Source: Alphaproteobacteria bacterium UBA2966 (GTDB taxonomy: Bacteria > Pseudomonadota > Alphaproteobacteria > UBA2966). Taken from it: a stretch of 15,987 bases of DNA. Position 1 is the stretch's first letter; each line of letters opens with the position of its first letter. Shown piece after piece: positions 1 to 7,152 of this stretch. Below the pieces are notes generated by a model. It ran no database searches. It saw nothing but the letters and a program-made list of their open reading frames with translations, and had not been told where the DNA came from. The DNA lies in NCBI GenBank assembly GCA_002348365.1, contig DEBC01000145.1, forward strand, positions 1 through 15,987, in the 5' to 3' direction. Position numbers and translations under genes: made by a program.

Positions 1-366
1 TGGCTGCACACCGGCGACGTGGGTCACATCGATGCAGACGGGCACTTCACCATCGTCGATCGTCTGAAGGAGCTCATCAAATACAAAGGCTTTCAGGTGC
101 CCCCCGCGGAACTCGAGGCCCTGCTCGTCACGCATCCCGCCGTCGCGGACGCTGCCGTCATCGGGATTGCTGACGACGAGGCAGGTGAATTACCGAAGGC
201 ATTCATCACTCTGCGGGAAGGGGCCGAGGCGAGTGCGGAGGACATCCAGCAGTTCGTCGCAGACAAGGTGGCGACCTACAAACAGATCCGACTGCTGGAG
301 TTCATCCCCGAGATTCCCAAGTCGGCGTCCGGCAAGATTCTGCGCCGACTGCTGCGGGGCGGTTGA
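1..366 (+). CDS. Acyl-CoA synthetase (4-coumarate-CoA ligase-like), C-terminal part; 5' end outside window
   Basis: Reading frame 1 is open from the first base to a TGA at 364-366, giving 121 residues of the C-terminal part of an ANL-superfamily adenylate-forming enzyme. The start WLHTGDVG contains the TGD motif. It is followed by the hinge segment IVDRLKELIKYKGFQVPP typical of 4-coumarate and long-chain acyl-CoA ligases, and by the P-E-L-E segment that opens the mobile C-terminal domain. Near the end, PKSASGKILRR carries the lysine that these enzymes use for adenylation. The family converts a carboxylic acid, ATP and CoA to an acyl-CoA through an acyl-AMP. The N-terminal AMP-binding domain, which sets substrate choice, lies outside the window, so the substrate (aromatic, fatty or terpenoid acid) cannot be stated. 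The MAPEG gene follows 68 bases downstream on the same strand. Confidence 0.93.
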   Translation, partial: WLHTGDVGHIDADGHFTIVDRLKELIKYKGFQVPPAELEALLVTHPAVADAAVIGIADDEAGELPKAFITLREGAEASAEDIQQFVADKVATYKQIRLLEFIPEIPKSASGKILRRLLRGG

Positions 367-434
367 ACGCGCGTGGGCGGGTCAATCGCCGTTGTGACAC
401 GCTCAGGCCTTCCCGACACCTTTGGAGCTGATCT

Positions 435-851
435 ATGGAACTATTAGGCATCGGTGGACCGGCCATGGAGTGGCCCGCACTCGTCACGCTCGTCGCGTTG
501 CTCGAGTACAGCTTCTTCACCATGAAGACAGGCCTCAGTCGCGCGAAGTACGGCGTTGATGCACCGGCCACGAGCGGCAACGAGGAATGGGAACGCTACT
601 TCCGCGTGCAGCAGAACACACTGGAACAACTCATGCTGTTCCTACCCGCGCTTTGGGTCTGCGCCTACACAACCCGGCCGGACGTTGCCGCGGGGATCGG
701 CGTGCTCTTCCTGATCGGTCGTCCCATCTACTACGCGTCCTACGTGAAAGATCCGGGGAGTCGGGCGCTTGGTTTTCTCCTGGGCTTCGTTGCCAACGTG
801 GCGCTGCTGATCGGCGGGGTTGGCGGCGTCCTGTACAACCTGTTCTCCTGA
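435..851 (+). CDS. MAPEG-family integral membrane protein (microsomal GST-like)
   Basis: A 138-residue protein with four likely membrane helices: about 14-30, 62-78, 85-104 and 111-137. The central segment ERYFRVQQNTLEQLMLFLPA (54-73) and the IGRPIYYASYVKDPGSRALGF stretch after it are hallmarks of MAPEG proteins (membrane-associated proteins in eicosanoid and glutathione metabolism). Family members form trimers in the membrane, and many bind glutathione. Bacterial members are usually of unknown substrate, with detoxification of lipophilic electrophiles or peroxides the common suggestion. The ATG at 435 has a GGAG at 424-427, seven bases upstream; a second in-frame ATG at 465 has no comparable site. 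The two GST-fold genes downstream (1710-2825 and 2900-3556) make a glutathione-linked role plausible, but that is inference from context. Confidence 0.9.
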   Translation: MELLGIGGPAMEWPALVTLVALLEYSFFTMKTGLSRAKYGVDAPATSGNEEWERYFRVQQNTLEQLMLFLPALWVCAYTTRPDVAAGIGVLFLIGRPIYYASYVKDPGSRALGFLLGFVANVALLIGGVGGVLYNLFS

Positions 852-993
852 TTGAAGCAAACGCCGACAGGCGTCGTGTCGCCTGCACGGCACGGGCCAA
901 CAGCATTGACTTCGCTGCTTCCCCGTCCAAGATGACGGACCGGCGAGCTTTACGCCGCACCTCCGCTGACCCGAGAAGTCGCCGAGCCGGGCG

Positions 994-1680
994 ATGGCAG
1001 AATTGCTGCTTGCGCGCGGGACCGACCCCGCGCGGGAAGCGACCGTCCCGGGCAGCACGGGCATCCTGCACGCGGTCCTGTGGGGATTCACGGACGTCGT
1101 GGACGCGATCGGCGAACACTCCCGGGCACCAGGCAATCTGCGCGTCGCGGCGGCACTCGGCGATCTCGCCATGATTGACACCGCCTTCGACGCGGACGGG
1201 ACGCTGACGCCCGCGGCCCGCGCCGTGCGGGACTACTACCGACCCAACTACGGCTGGTATCCGTGGAGCCCGTCGGACAGCGCCCAGGAAGTCCTGGACG
1301 AAGCGCTCATCCTGGCGGCGACCCACAATCGAATCGATGCGATGGATGCACTTCGCTCACGTGGCGCCAGCGTCGATGGCAAGGTCTTCGATACTACGGC
1401 AATGATCAGGGCAGCGTGGAAGGGCCACCTGCCCGCGGTACAGTCGTTGATCGAGGCGGGCGCGGACCTCGACGTCCGGGGGCGCCACGGCGGTCATGCC
1501 CAAGGTGTCACAGCGCTGCACATCGCCGCCGAGAGCAACCACCAGCAGATCGTCGACGTGCTGCTGAACGCGGGCGCAAATCCGACCCTGGAGGACGATC
1601 TCTACCACGGCACGCCCGCTGGCTGGGCGAGAAACCGAGGCCATACGGCGCTCGCCGAGCGCCTGCAGACACTCGCCTGA
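994..1680 (+). CDS. Ankyrin-repeat protein, apparently short at the N-terminus
   Basis: A 228-residue protein with ankyrin repeats. The clearest is at about 170-202: GVTALHIAAESNHQQIVDVLLNAGANPTLED matches the TALHxAAxxGHxxIVxxLLxxGAxP consensus. A preceding unit at about 133-163 (AMIRAAWKGHLPAVQSLIEAGADLDVRG) and degenerate units near 104-130 and at the very start also fit. The repeats serve protein-protein contact; no enzymatic domain is visible. The first residues, MAELLLARGTDP, look like the second helix of a repeat rather than a natural N-terminus. An in-frame stop at 967-969 blocks any upstream extension, and no convincing ribosome-binding site precedes the ATG. A 5' truncation or an upstream frameshift is therefore possible. 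The gene ends 29 bases before the GST-like gene, so the two may be co-transcribed. Partner and function are unknown. Confidence 0.82.
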   Translation: MAELLLARGTDPAREATVPGSTGILHAVLWGFTDVVDAIGEHSRAPGNLRVAAALGDLAMIDTAFDADGTLTPAARAVRDYYRPNYGWYPWSPSDSAQEVLDEALILAATHNRIDAMDALRSRGASVDGKVFDTTAMIRAAWKGHLPAVQSLIEAGADLDVRGRHGGHAQGVTALHIAAESNHQQIVDVLLNAGANPTLEDDLYHGTPAGWARNRGHTALAERLQTLA

Positions 1681-1709
1681 CTCACGACACGCACACAGAA
1701 GCCGAACCT

Positions 1710-2825
1710 ATGCCGATCACTCTCTATGGCGTTCCGATATCGCTCTACACCGGCCGCGCGCGCAGCTACCTGATCAAGGCGGGCCTCGCGTACGAAGAAA
1801 AGACGCACACCTCCCAACACTTTTTCGACAACGTGCTGCCGAAAGCCGGCGGGCGGCGCAGCATGCCGACAATCGAATTCGAGGACGGCCGCGTCATTCG
1901 TGACAGCGTCGCGATCGTCGATCACTTCGAGGCGGACAGGGGAAATCCACACACTCCGACGACGCCGCGCCAGAGGATCGTAAGCCGACTCATCGACGCG
2001 ATCGCATCCGAAGGCCTGCTCCGGCCCGCAATGCACTATCGCTGGAACTTCCCGGAGCAGGACGGATACATCCGGTTTCACTTCCGGGCCATGACCCCCT
2101 ATCACGCGCCACCCGAAATGCGCGGCGACGCGCGTGCGGACGTCATGCGCAACGAGGCAACCCCAAACCTCGGGGTCACGCCCAGGACAATTCCCAAAGT
2201 CGAGTCGCTCTACTTCGACGTTTTGCTGGCGCTTGACGCTCACTTCTCTGAACATCCCTATCTGCTCGGCGGGCGTCCGTGCGTGGGTGACTTTGGACTG
2301 ATTGGCCCGATGTACGGGCATCTGAGCCGTGATCCCGCGCCACGGGACATCATGCAGAGGCACGCACTGCGCGTGGCCCGCTGGGTCGAGCGGATGAATC
2401 GTCCGGACCGTGACGCGGGCGAATTCCCCGATTCCGAAGATGCCTTTCTTGGCGACGACGAGATTCCGGAAACGCTGATCGCGGTCCTGCGCCAGCTTGC
2501 ACGAGACTATGTCCCCGAGACTCGCGCGGTCGCCAATTGCGTCAACTCCTGGCTGCAGACGAACGCCGTGGCCCCGGGGGCCGTCTGCGAACGCAACACC
2601 GGCGGCAAGGCAGTCTTCGAAGTCGAAGGCATCACCTTCGAGGCGGCCGCTCAGCCATTTCGCTTCTACGTCCTCAAACGTGTCCAGGACGAGTACGACG
2701 CGCTGACGGGCGCTAATCGTGACTCCGTGGATGCACTGCTGACGCGATGCAACCTGCGAGACCTTCTGGACATCCGACTCACCAGAGACATCGGGCGCGC
2801 CAACAACCTCGAAGTCTGGACCTAG
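1710..2825 (+). CDS. GST-fold protein with long C-terminal extension
   Basis: A 371-residue protein. Residues 1-75 form a thioredoxin-like GST N-domain: MPITLYGVPISLYTGRARSY as first strand and helix, a cis-Pro segment SMPTIEFEDG with Pro53, and the DS pair (65-66) in VIRDSVAIVDHF, which normally contacts the glutathione gamma-glutamyl group. Around 178-205, HPYLLGGRPCVGDFGLIGPMYGHL is the GST C-domain helix with its N-capping Asp. The protein is much longer than a usual GST (about 200-230 residues). The region between the two domains is enlarged, and about 160 residues follow the C-domain motif without a domain I recognise. The ATG at 1710 is chosen because the frame upstream overlaps the ankyrin gene out of phase and aligns with nothing; no strong ribosome-binding site is visible. 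A glutathione-dependent reaction is likely, but the substrate is unknown. Confidence 0.85.
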   Translation: MPITLYGVPISLYTGRARSYLIKAGLAYEEKTHTSQHFFDNVLPKAGGRRSMPTIEFEDGRVIRDSVAIVDHFEADRGNPHTPTTPRQRIVSRLIDAIASEGLLRPAMHYRWNFPEQDGYIRFHFRAMTPYHAPPEMRGDARADVMRNEATPNLGVTPRTIPKVESLYFDVLLALDAHFSEHPYLLGGRPCVGDFGLIGPMYGHLSRDPAPRDIMQRHALRVARWVERMNRPDRDAGEFPDSEDAFLGDDEIPETLIAVLRQLARDYVPETRAVANCVNSWLQTNAVAPGAVCERNTGGKAVFEVEGITFEAAAQPFRFYVLKRVQDEYDALTGANRDSVDALLTRCNLRDLLDIRLTRDIGRANNLEVWT

Positions 2826-2899
2826 CCCGGTTCAGGTGCGTGCGTGTCGCAATAAGGCACATCGGCCGTCCAGGGCCAGCCTCTCTGTCGATCAGACCA

Positions 2900-3556
2900 T
2901 CACGCGTTCGGGCGTACCTTCATGCCGCGCGGCGGGTAGAACGCCGGCCGTCGCGTCGTCAGTTGCACCCATTCGTGGACGTTCGGCCAGGGCTCGAAGT
3001 CGAACTTGATGGCGCGACCGTATTGCCCGATCACTGAAGCCATCATGATATCGGCAACAGTAAACCGCCCTGCCCCCTCCCCGATGAGGTAATCGCGACC
3101 TTCGAGCTCAGTGTTCAACGCGCCAAGGAGCGGTTGCAGATTTGCCGTGTACTCCGCCCGGCCTTCCTCACCTCCACGGCCAAACACCATTGGCAGAAAG
3201 TTCGGCTCGAAGTTGGATATTGAGTTCAGGCCATACATGGCGATGCGCGCCTTCTCACCCGGCGTTTGGCCGGACATCGGGCCACCCAGCAGTTCCGCGA
3301 TGTACTGGCAGATGGCCTGCGACTCATAGAGCACAACATCCCCGTGCACCATTACCGGGATCAGCCGGTAGGGGTTGAGCTTCAGAAACTCCTCGCTGTC
3401 GCGAACGTCGTTGAAACCCGTGACAGGCCCGCCTGTATCGACTTCAAGGAAGTCTTTGCCAATCTCCATGCCGTATTCGCGCAACAGCCAATACGAGCGC
3501 GATGCGCGGCTGGCCTGATGGCCGTAGATCACTATCTTGTCGTCGGATGCGGACAC
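2900..3556 (-). CDS. Glutathione S-transferase family protein
   Basis: A 218-residue cytosolic GST of normal length. The N-domain starts KIVIYGHQASRASRSYWLL. The cis-Pro is in NPYRLIPVMV (Pro67), and the ES pair (78-79) in VLYESQAICQYIAELL is the glutathione gamma-glutamyl contact. The C-domain carries the conserved RFTVADIMMASV helix and the ending PWPNVHEWVQLTTRRPAF. The initiator is GTG at 3556, supported by GAGGGAG on the minus strand at 3564-3570, seven bases upstream. The YESQAI signature and overall look resemble bacterial GSTs of the theta/beta or Nu-like groups, but class cannot be fixed by eye. It converges on the GST-fold gene ending at 2825, with 74 bases between the stops and no clear terminator there. 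Confidence 0.92.
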   Translation of the reverse strand: MSASDDKIVIYGHQASRASRSYWLLREYGMEIGKDFLEVDTGGPVTGFNDVRDSEEFLKLNPYRLIPVMVHGDVVLYESQAICQYIAELLGGPMSGQTPGEKARIAMYGLNSISNFEPNFLPMVFGRGGEEGRAEYTANLQPLLGALNTELEGRDYLIGEGAGRFTVADIMMASVIGQYGRAIKFDFEPWPNVHEWVQLTTRRPAFYPPRGMKVRPNA

Positions 3557-3563
3557 CGAACAA

Positions 3564-3570
3564 CTCCCTC
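3564..3570 (-). promoter_or_regulatory. Ribosome-binding site deciding the GTG start of the GST gene
   Basis: On the minus strand this reads GAGGGAG, a good match to the anti-Shine-Dalgarno target, seven bases before the GTG at 3556. It supports the non-ATG start. Confidence 0.65.
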
Positions 3571-3632
3571 GTCGAAAAACAGAACCCGGGACAATAGCAC
3601 CGATGCCCCGCTGACGAGTGACCGCCAGAGAA

Positions 3633-3645
3633 CGTCAGCCTGACG
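3633..3645. repeat. Short perfect inverted repeat in the GST / PQQ-dehydrogenase spacer
   Basis: CGTCAG-c-CTGACG: six-base arms around one central base. It lies 76 bases upstream of the GST start and just beyond the 3' end of the dehydrogenase gene. No T-run follows on either strand, so it is not a classical terminator; an operator for the GST gene is conceivable. A 6-base palindrome can arise by chance. Confidence 0.3.
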
Positions 3646-3682
3646 GCAGGTCCTCAACATCCCGGGCGCGTCGAACCTCGCG

Positions 3683-5572
3683 CTACTCGGCTGGCGTCGG
3701 CAACCCCAGCGCCATGAGGCGCGACTCCTTGAACGTCCCGCCCGCAACCACGATGTACTGCCGACCGTTCGCCATGTAGGTCATGGGTGTACCGCTCGGA
3801 TTGTATGGCAGTGCAATCTCCGCGACCGTGGCCCCGGTGGCCTTGTCCAGCGCCCGCATCATTGGCCCGCTGACGTCCGTCAGCCCAACGAACAGCAGGG
3901 ACTTCGTCAGCAGTGGGCCGGTCGTGCGACGCGCACCCACCGGGCCGGGATCAGGGATACCGAGTTCGATCAACTCGTTACGCATGCCCTCACCGTTCGG
4001 CTTGACCCAGCGATACTCGCCGGTGGACAGATCGATCGCGCTGATCCGCGAGTAGGGCGGCTTGGTAAACGGCAACCGGCCCAGTCCGCGTACCTGACCC
4101 AGGCGGCCCACGTCGTATCGCATCTTCGAACCCTCTCGCTTGATCAGTTTGACGACGTTGTGGCTCGTGATCGAAGGGATGTAGAAGAGCGACGTTTCAG
4201 GATCGAACGCTGCGCCGCGCCAGTTGGCCGCGCCGGCCTGCCCGGGCAACTGTATCGTCCCTTCGAGCGACGGCGGCGTGAACAGCGGTCCATACCGATA
4301 CACGCTGAGCACTTCGACCGCCTTTTTGCGCAGTTCCGGCGTGAAGTCGATGAGCGACTCATCGGTTACGCCCTGCACGTCGAACGGCGCTGGACGGGTC
4401 GGGAACGGCTGGGTTGTCGAGGCCCGCTCACCCGGGACGTCCGAGGCGGGCACTTTGCGATCTTCGATAGGCCAGACAGGTTTGCCGGTCACACGATCGA
4501 GGACATAGACAAAAGCCTGTTTCGAAACCTGCGCAACTGCCTTGATGGCTTTGCCATCCACGTTGATATCAACGAGCGTGGGGGCCGCAGGAAGGTCATA
4601 GTCCCACAGCCCGTGGCGCACGGCCTGAAAATGCCAGACCCTTTTCCCGGTCTCTGCGTCGAGACACACGAGGCTCTCTGCAAAGAGGTTGTCCCCCAGG
4701 CGATGCCCCCCATAGTAGTCGTTAGTCGGAGTGCCGAAAGGCAGATAGACATACCCGAGTACCGGGTCCGCACTCATGAGCGTCCACACGTTGGTGTTGC
4801 CCGAGTACTTCCATGACTCGTCTTCCCACGTTTCCACCCCAAACTCGCCCTTATGGGGAATGGAGTGAAAAATCCACCGCCGCTCGCCCGTGACTACGTC
4901 AAACCCCCGAACGTGTCCGGGTGGTGACTCCTTGTCCCGGGGCCGGTCCATGATCGACGCACCTACAACCACGACTCCCCTGACAATTACGGGCGCCGAC
5001 ATCACGCCGTACACTTTGCGGCTGACCCAGCGCCCTAACCCCTTGGTCAGATCGATGCGTCCATCCTCGCCAAACGCCTGGTCGGGCTTTCCAGTAGCGG
5101 CGTCGATGGACCACAGGTAGGCGTCATTAGTCGCCATGAGGACCCGCCGACGTTTGCCGTCGCTCCAATAGGCAACGCCACGGGTGTTGAACCCGAGGTT
5201 TGTGGGGCGTCCGGTTTTCCAGGCGCCCGTGTCGAAGACCCAGATGCTCTCCCCAGTATCGGCGTGCAACGCGGCCACCTGACCCAGTGACGTGCTGACG
5301 TAGAGAACGTCGCCGATCTTGATAGGTGTGTTCTTGTAACCAAGCGCCCCCATCTGATGCTTATTGGCCATGATCGCGTCATCCGGTGAACGCCAAATCC
5401 AGACATTCTCGAGTTGCGCCACGTTACTTGAGTCGATCTGGTCGAGCGGCGCGTACTTCGACGAACCGAGATCGTTAGCGTAGTGCGGCCAGTCGACGTC
5501 CGCGGGCGCCTCTGCCAACACTGGCGGCCCCGGGATCAGAATGAGGAGAAGAGCTACGGCTCTGTGATGCAT
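3683..5572 (-). CDS. Periplasmic PQQ-dependent dehydrogenase (quinoprotein glucose/alcohol dehydrogenase family)
   Basis: A 629-residue quinoprotein. MHHRAVALLLILIPGPPVLA followed by EAPADVD reads as a Sec signal peptide, so the enzyme is exported. The mature protein begins with DWPHYANDLGSSKYAPLDQI, the usual opening of this family, and shows repeated beta-propeller W-motifs (for example GESIWVFDTGAW, TGERRWIFHSIP, AETGKRVWHFQ). VRHGLWDYDLPAAPTLVDI contains the Asp-rich active-site segment of PQQ dehydrogenases, and the end GTPMTYMANGRQYIVVAGG is also conserved. Only one Cys is visible after the signal peptide, so the vicinal disulfide of methanol/ethanol dehydrogenases is absent. There is no membrane anchor of the mGDH type and no C-terminal heme domain. 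It must therefore pass electrons to a separate carrier, and the lipoprotein cytochrome c encoded divergently 72 bases away is the obvious candidate. The ATG at 5572 was chosen because it starts the signal peptide; the frame is open further upstream without sense. The substrate is unknown. Confidence 0.93.
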   Translation of the reverse strand: MHHRAVALLLILIPGPPVLAEAPADVDWPHYANDLGSSKYAPLDQIDSSNVAQLENVWIWRSPDDAIMANKHQMGALGYKNTPIKIGDVLYVSTSLGQVAALHADTGESIWVFDTGAWKTGRPTNLGFNTRGVAYWSDGKRRRVLMATNDAYLWSIDAATGKPDQAFGEDGRIDLTKGLGRWVSRKVYGVMSAPVIVRGVVVVGASIMDRPRDKESPPGHVRGFDVVTGERRWIFHSIPHKGEFGVETWEDESWKYSGNTNVWTLMSADPVLGYVYLPFGTPTNDYYGGHRLGDNLFAESLVCLDAETGKRVWHFQAVRHGLWDYDLPAAPTLVDINVDGKAIKAVAQVSKQAFVYVLDRVTGKPVWPIEDRKVPASDVPGERASTTQPFPTRPAPFDVQGVTDESLIDFTPELRKKAVEVLSVYRYGPLFTPPSLEGTIQLPGQAGAANWRGAAFDPETSLFYIPSITSHNVVKLIKREGSKMRYDVGRLGQVRGLGRLPFTKPPYSRISAIDLSTGEYRWVKPNGEGMRNELIELGIPDPGPVGARRTTGPLLTKSLLFVGLTDVSGPMMRALDKATGATVAEIALPYNPSGTPMTYMANGRQYIVVAGGTFKESRLMALGLPTPAE

Positions 5573-5644
5573 AACGGCGCCCGCGTTTGTCTCGTCGGTT
5601 GCTTGTATGGGATTCTCCGCGCCGAAGCAATCTGCCCGTCCCCG
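5573..5644. promoter_or_regulatory. 72-base divergent spacer between dehydrogenase and cytochrome c genes
   Basis: Both genes start outward from this spacer, so it should hold both promoters or one shared control region. I see no consensus -35/-10 pair, no sigma-54 site and no strong ribosome-binding site on either strand. The assignment rests on gene arrangement alone. Confidence 0.35.
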
Positions 5645-5989
5645 ATGTCTGCTGCCCGACACGCGACTGCACACCTACTGACCATGATGCTGCTCCTGAT
5701 CCTGACCGCATGCACATCACCCGGCAGCGCTCCCACGACCGCATCGGCCGCCGAGGTGCGGTACACCCAGACGTGCGCCGTGTGCCATGACCAGGGTGTG
5801 CAAGGCGCACCCGTGCCCGGCGTGGTCGAAGACTGGGGTTTCCGACTCGAAAACAGCCGCGAAGATCTCTACACCAACACGATTCTCGGCGTGGGGGAGA
5901 TGCCGCCCCGCGGCGCGTGCCCGGACTGTACAGACGCCGAACTCAGAACGATCGTCGACTACATGCTGAGGAACGTGCCGGCGGACTGA
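5645..5989 (+). CDS. Lipoprotein cytochrome c (c5-like), likely partner of the PQQ dehydrogenase
   Basis: A 114-residue monoheme cytochrome. Residues 1-22 are a lipoprotein signal with lipobox L20-T21-A22-C23, so the mature protein should be lipid-anchored on the periplasmic side of a membrane. The heme attachment motif is C44-A-V-C47-H48, and M86 in GEMPPRG is the likely distal axial ligand. A further Cys pair (C92, C95 in ACPDCTDAEL) and the ending LRTIVDYMLRNV match the cytochrome c5 group, where these cysteines form a disulfide. The ATG at 5645 starts the signal peptide; the frame is open further 5' but overlaps the divergent gene and gives no sensible protein. Divergent placement from the PQQ dehydrogenase suggests that this protein accepts its electrons and feeds the respiratory chain. 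The family call is firm; the partnership is inferred. Confidence 0.88.
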   Translation: MSAARHATAHLLTMMLLLILTACTSPGSAPTTASAAEVRYTQTCAVCHDQGVQGAPVPGVVEDWGFRLENSREDLYTNTILGVGEMPPRGACPDCTDAELRTIVDYMLRNVPAD

Positions 5990-6129
5990 CTCCGGGCGCT
6001 TATCCCTGGTACGCGGCCGTCCGCGGCTTCGCACTCGTCCGTCGCGGGTTGAGTCTGACCAGTGCTTGCGCCTAAAGTTCGATGCTCCCGAACCCGGGAG
6101 CAAAACCAGGATGGTCATTGGAGAACCAC

Positions 6130-6759
6130 GTGTTTGTAATCGACATGGCGTCCCTCGAAAAGGTGGGGGAGTTCGGCTCCAAAGCATGGGGTGAAGCCTG
6201 TGCGGCGGCCGCCGTCAGGATTCTGGAAGCCGCAGATCTGCCGCAGAACTTCGAATGGGCGTTCACGGAGTGTTACACGCATCCCCCCGCACGACTGTTG
6301 GAGGGCGACCGCGAAAAGGCGGGCTACTACATTATGGTGAAGGACGGCACGATCAGCGGCGGCGACGGTGAACCGGAGGAGGCACTCGCCATCCGCGGTT
6401 TTCACATCCGCGCACGCTGGGCTGCGATCTGCAATCAGTCAGGTGCGTTCTACGGCAGAGAAGGATTCGGCAAGCGTCGCGAAGGGGAAGCCGCTCTACG
6501 TGCCGCGATCGAGAAGCACGTCGGGAGGAAAGACCCCTACGGCGAAGCCATGCCGTCGCCGTTCTACTGGCCGGACACCGTGAGCACACCGCTGATGGCC
6601 GGCTCCGAGGTAGGTAATGGGCTGCACAACATTGCTGCTGCCATGCAGATCCCGTCGCCGGAGTTTGCGGACCTACCGGTGACCGAAATGCTCGTCCCGG
6701 ATTTCGAACGCATGACAGACGCTCAGAAGGCCGATTTCATCAAACTGCTCCGCCTATGA
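6130..6759 (+). CDS. Conserved-looking protein of unknown function
   Basis: About 209 residues with a convincing coding pattern but no family I can name. There is no signal peptide and no membrane helix, so it is probably cytosolic. Features visible: an N-terminal Ala-rich helix (GSKAWGEACAAAAVRILEAA), the segment YTHPPARLLEGDREKAGYYI, a central RARWAAICNQSGAFYGREGF, the aromatic motif PSPFYWPDTVSTPLMAGSEV, and the charged ending ERMTDAQKADFIKLLRL. GTG at 6130 is preferred because GGAGA at 6120-6124 stands five bases upstream. ATG at 6145 and an upstream ATG at 6082 are alternatives in the same frame, the latter adding 16 residues. The neighbours (cytochrome c upstream by 140 bases, amidohydrolase downstream by 393 bases) give no clear hint of function. 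Confidence 0.7.
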   Translation: MFVIDMASLEKVGEFGSKAWGEACAAAAVRILEAADLPQNFEWAFTECYTHPPARLLEGDREKAGYYIMVKDGTISGGDGEPEEALAIRGFHIRARWAAICNQSGAFYGREGFGKRREGEAALRAAIEKHVGRKDPYGEAMPSPFYWPDTVSTPLMAGSEVGNGLHNIAAAMQIPSPEFADLPVTEMLVPDFERMTDAQKADFIKLLRL

Positions 6760-7152
6760 AAGAGCGTGAACCACGCTGGGTGAAGAGGAGTCCGCGTCAC
6801 CGCAGGGTTACGTCCCTGCAGCCTCCGCGAGAAACCGCTCGAGCATCGCTTCAAGATTTCGACGTTCGTCCGCGATCACCAGGCACCATCATCTGCTGCA
6901 CTTTGGCGAACAAAACTGTCACCCAGAGTGAGGCAGAACCGTCTGACTCCGCTACCGCACCAAGCACACTATGAGCAGGCACGCATGGTGCGTGTCAATG
7001 TCATACCTCCTGTAACGGCATTTGCTTTGAGCGTCCCGACCGGTTCGTCGAGCAGGGGTCCCGGGGGCCGCGTTGAGGGTTGACATCCCAGCTACGCCGG
7101 GCGAACGGCTCTGCTAGCATCAAGTCATTCAGGTATCCACGAGAGAATCACC
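6760..7152. other. Gene-poor stretch of about 390 bases before the amidohydrolase
   Basis: No convincing gene. A plus-strand frame at 6756-6974 would encode 72 low-quality residues and has no family resemblance. A small inverted repeat, AGCGTG-aac-CACGCT (6763-6777), stands just after the upstream stop, and a stronger hairpin lies at 6978-6996; neither has a T-run. A TTGACA hexamer at 7080-7085 could be a -35 element, but no good -10 hexamer sits 16-18 bases beyond it. On the minus strand, 6808-6879 reads VIADERRNLEAMLERFLAEA-like helical sequence ending at a stop, which could be the tail of a vanished gene (weak). Confidence 0.4.
6978..6996. repeat. Eight-base-pair hairpin, possible weak terminator
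   Basis: GGCACGCA-tgg-TGCGTGTC: eight pairs including one G-T wobble, closing a three-base loop. No run of T follows on the plus strand. It could stabilise the 3' end of the upstream transcript or be incidental. Confidence 0.3.

Noticed and set aside
631..1326. 231-residue minus-strand open frame across MAPEG and ankyrin genes
   Set aside because: Arg-rich, low-complexity translation with no family resemblance; it is the antisense shadow of two recognisable plus-strand genes in GC-rich DNA.
4160..4816. 218-residue plus-strand open frame inside the PQQ dehydrogenase
   Set aside because: Antisense to a clear quinoprotein dehydrogenase; composition is typical of a GC-rich shadow frame.
6756..6974. 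72-residue plus-strand frame overlapping the end of the unknown gene
   Set aside because: No ribosome-binding site, no recognisable domain, and composition unlike a real protein; treated as non-coding spacer.
6808..6980. Minus-strand protein-like fragments, one ending LERFLAEAAGT, in two frames
   Set aside because: Might be the frameshifted tail of a lost gene, but the pieces are short, have no start and match nothing I know; GC-rich DNA gives such frames by chance.
7080..7120. TTGACA and TAGCAT as a sigma-70 promoter for the amidohydrolase
   Set aside because: The hexamers are separated by 29 bases, far from the 16-18 required.
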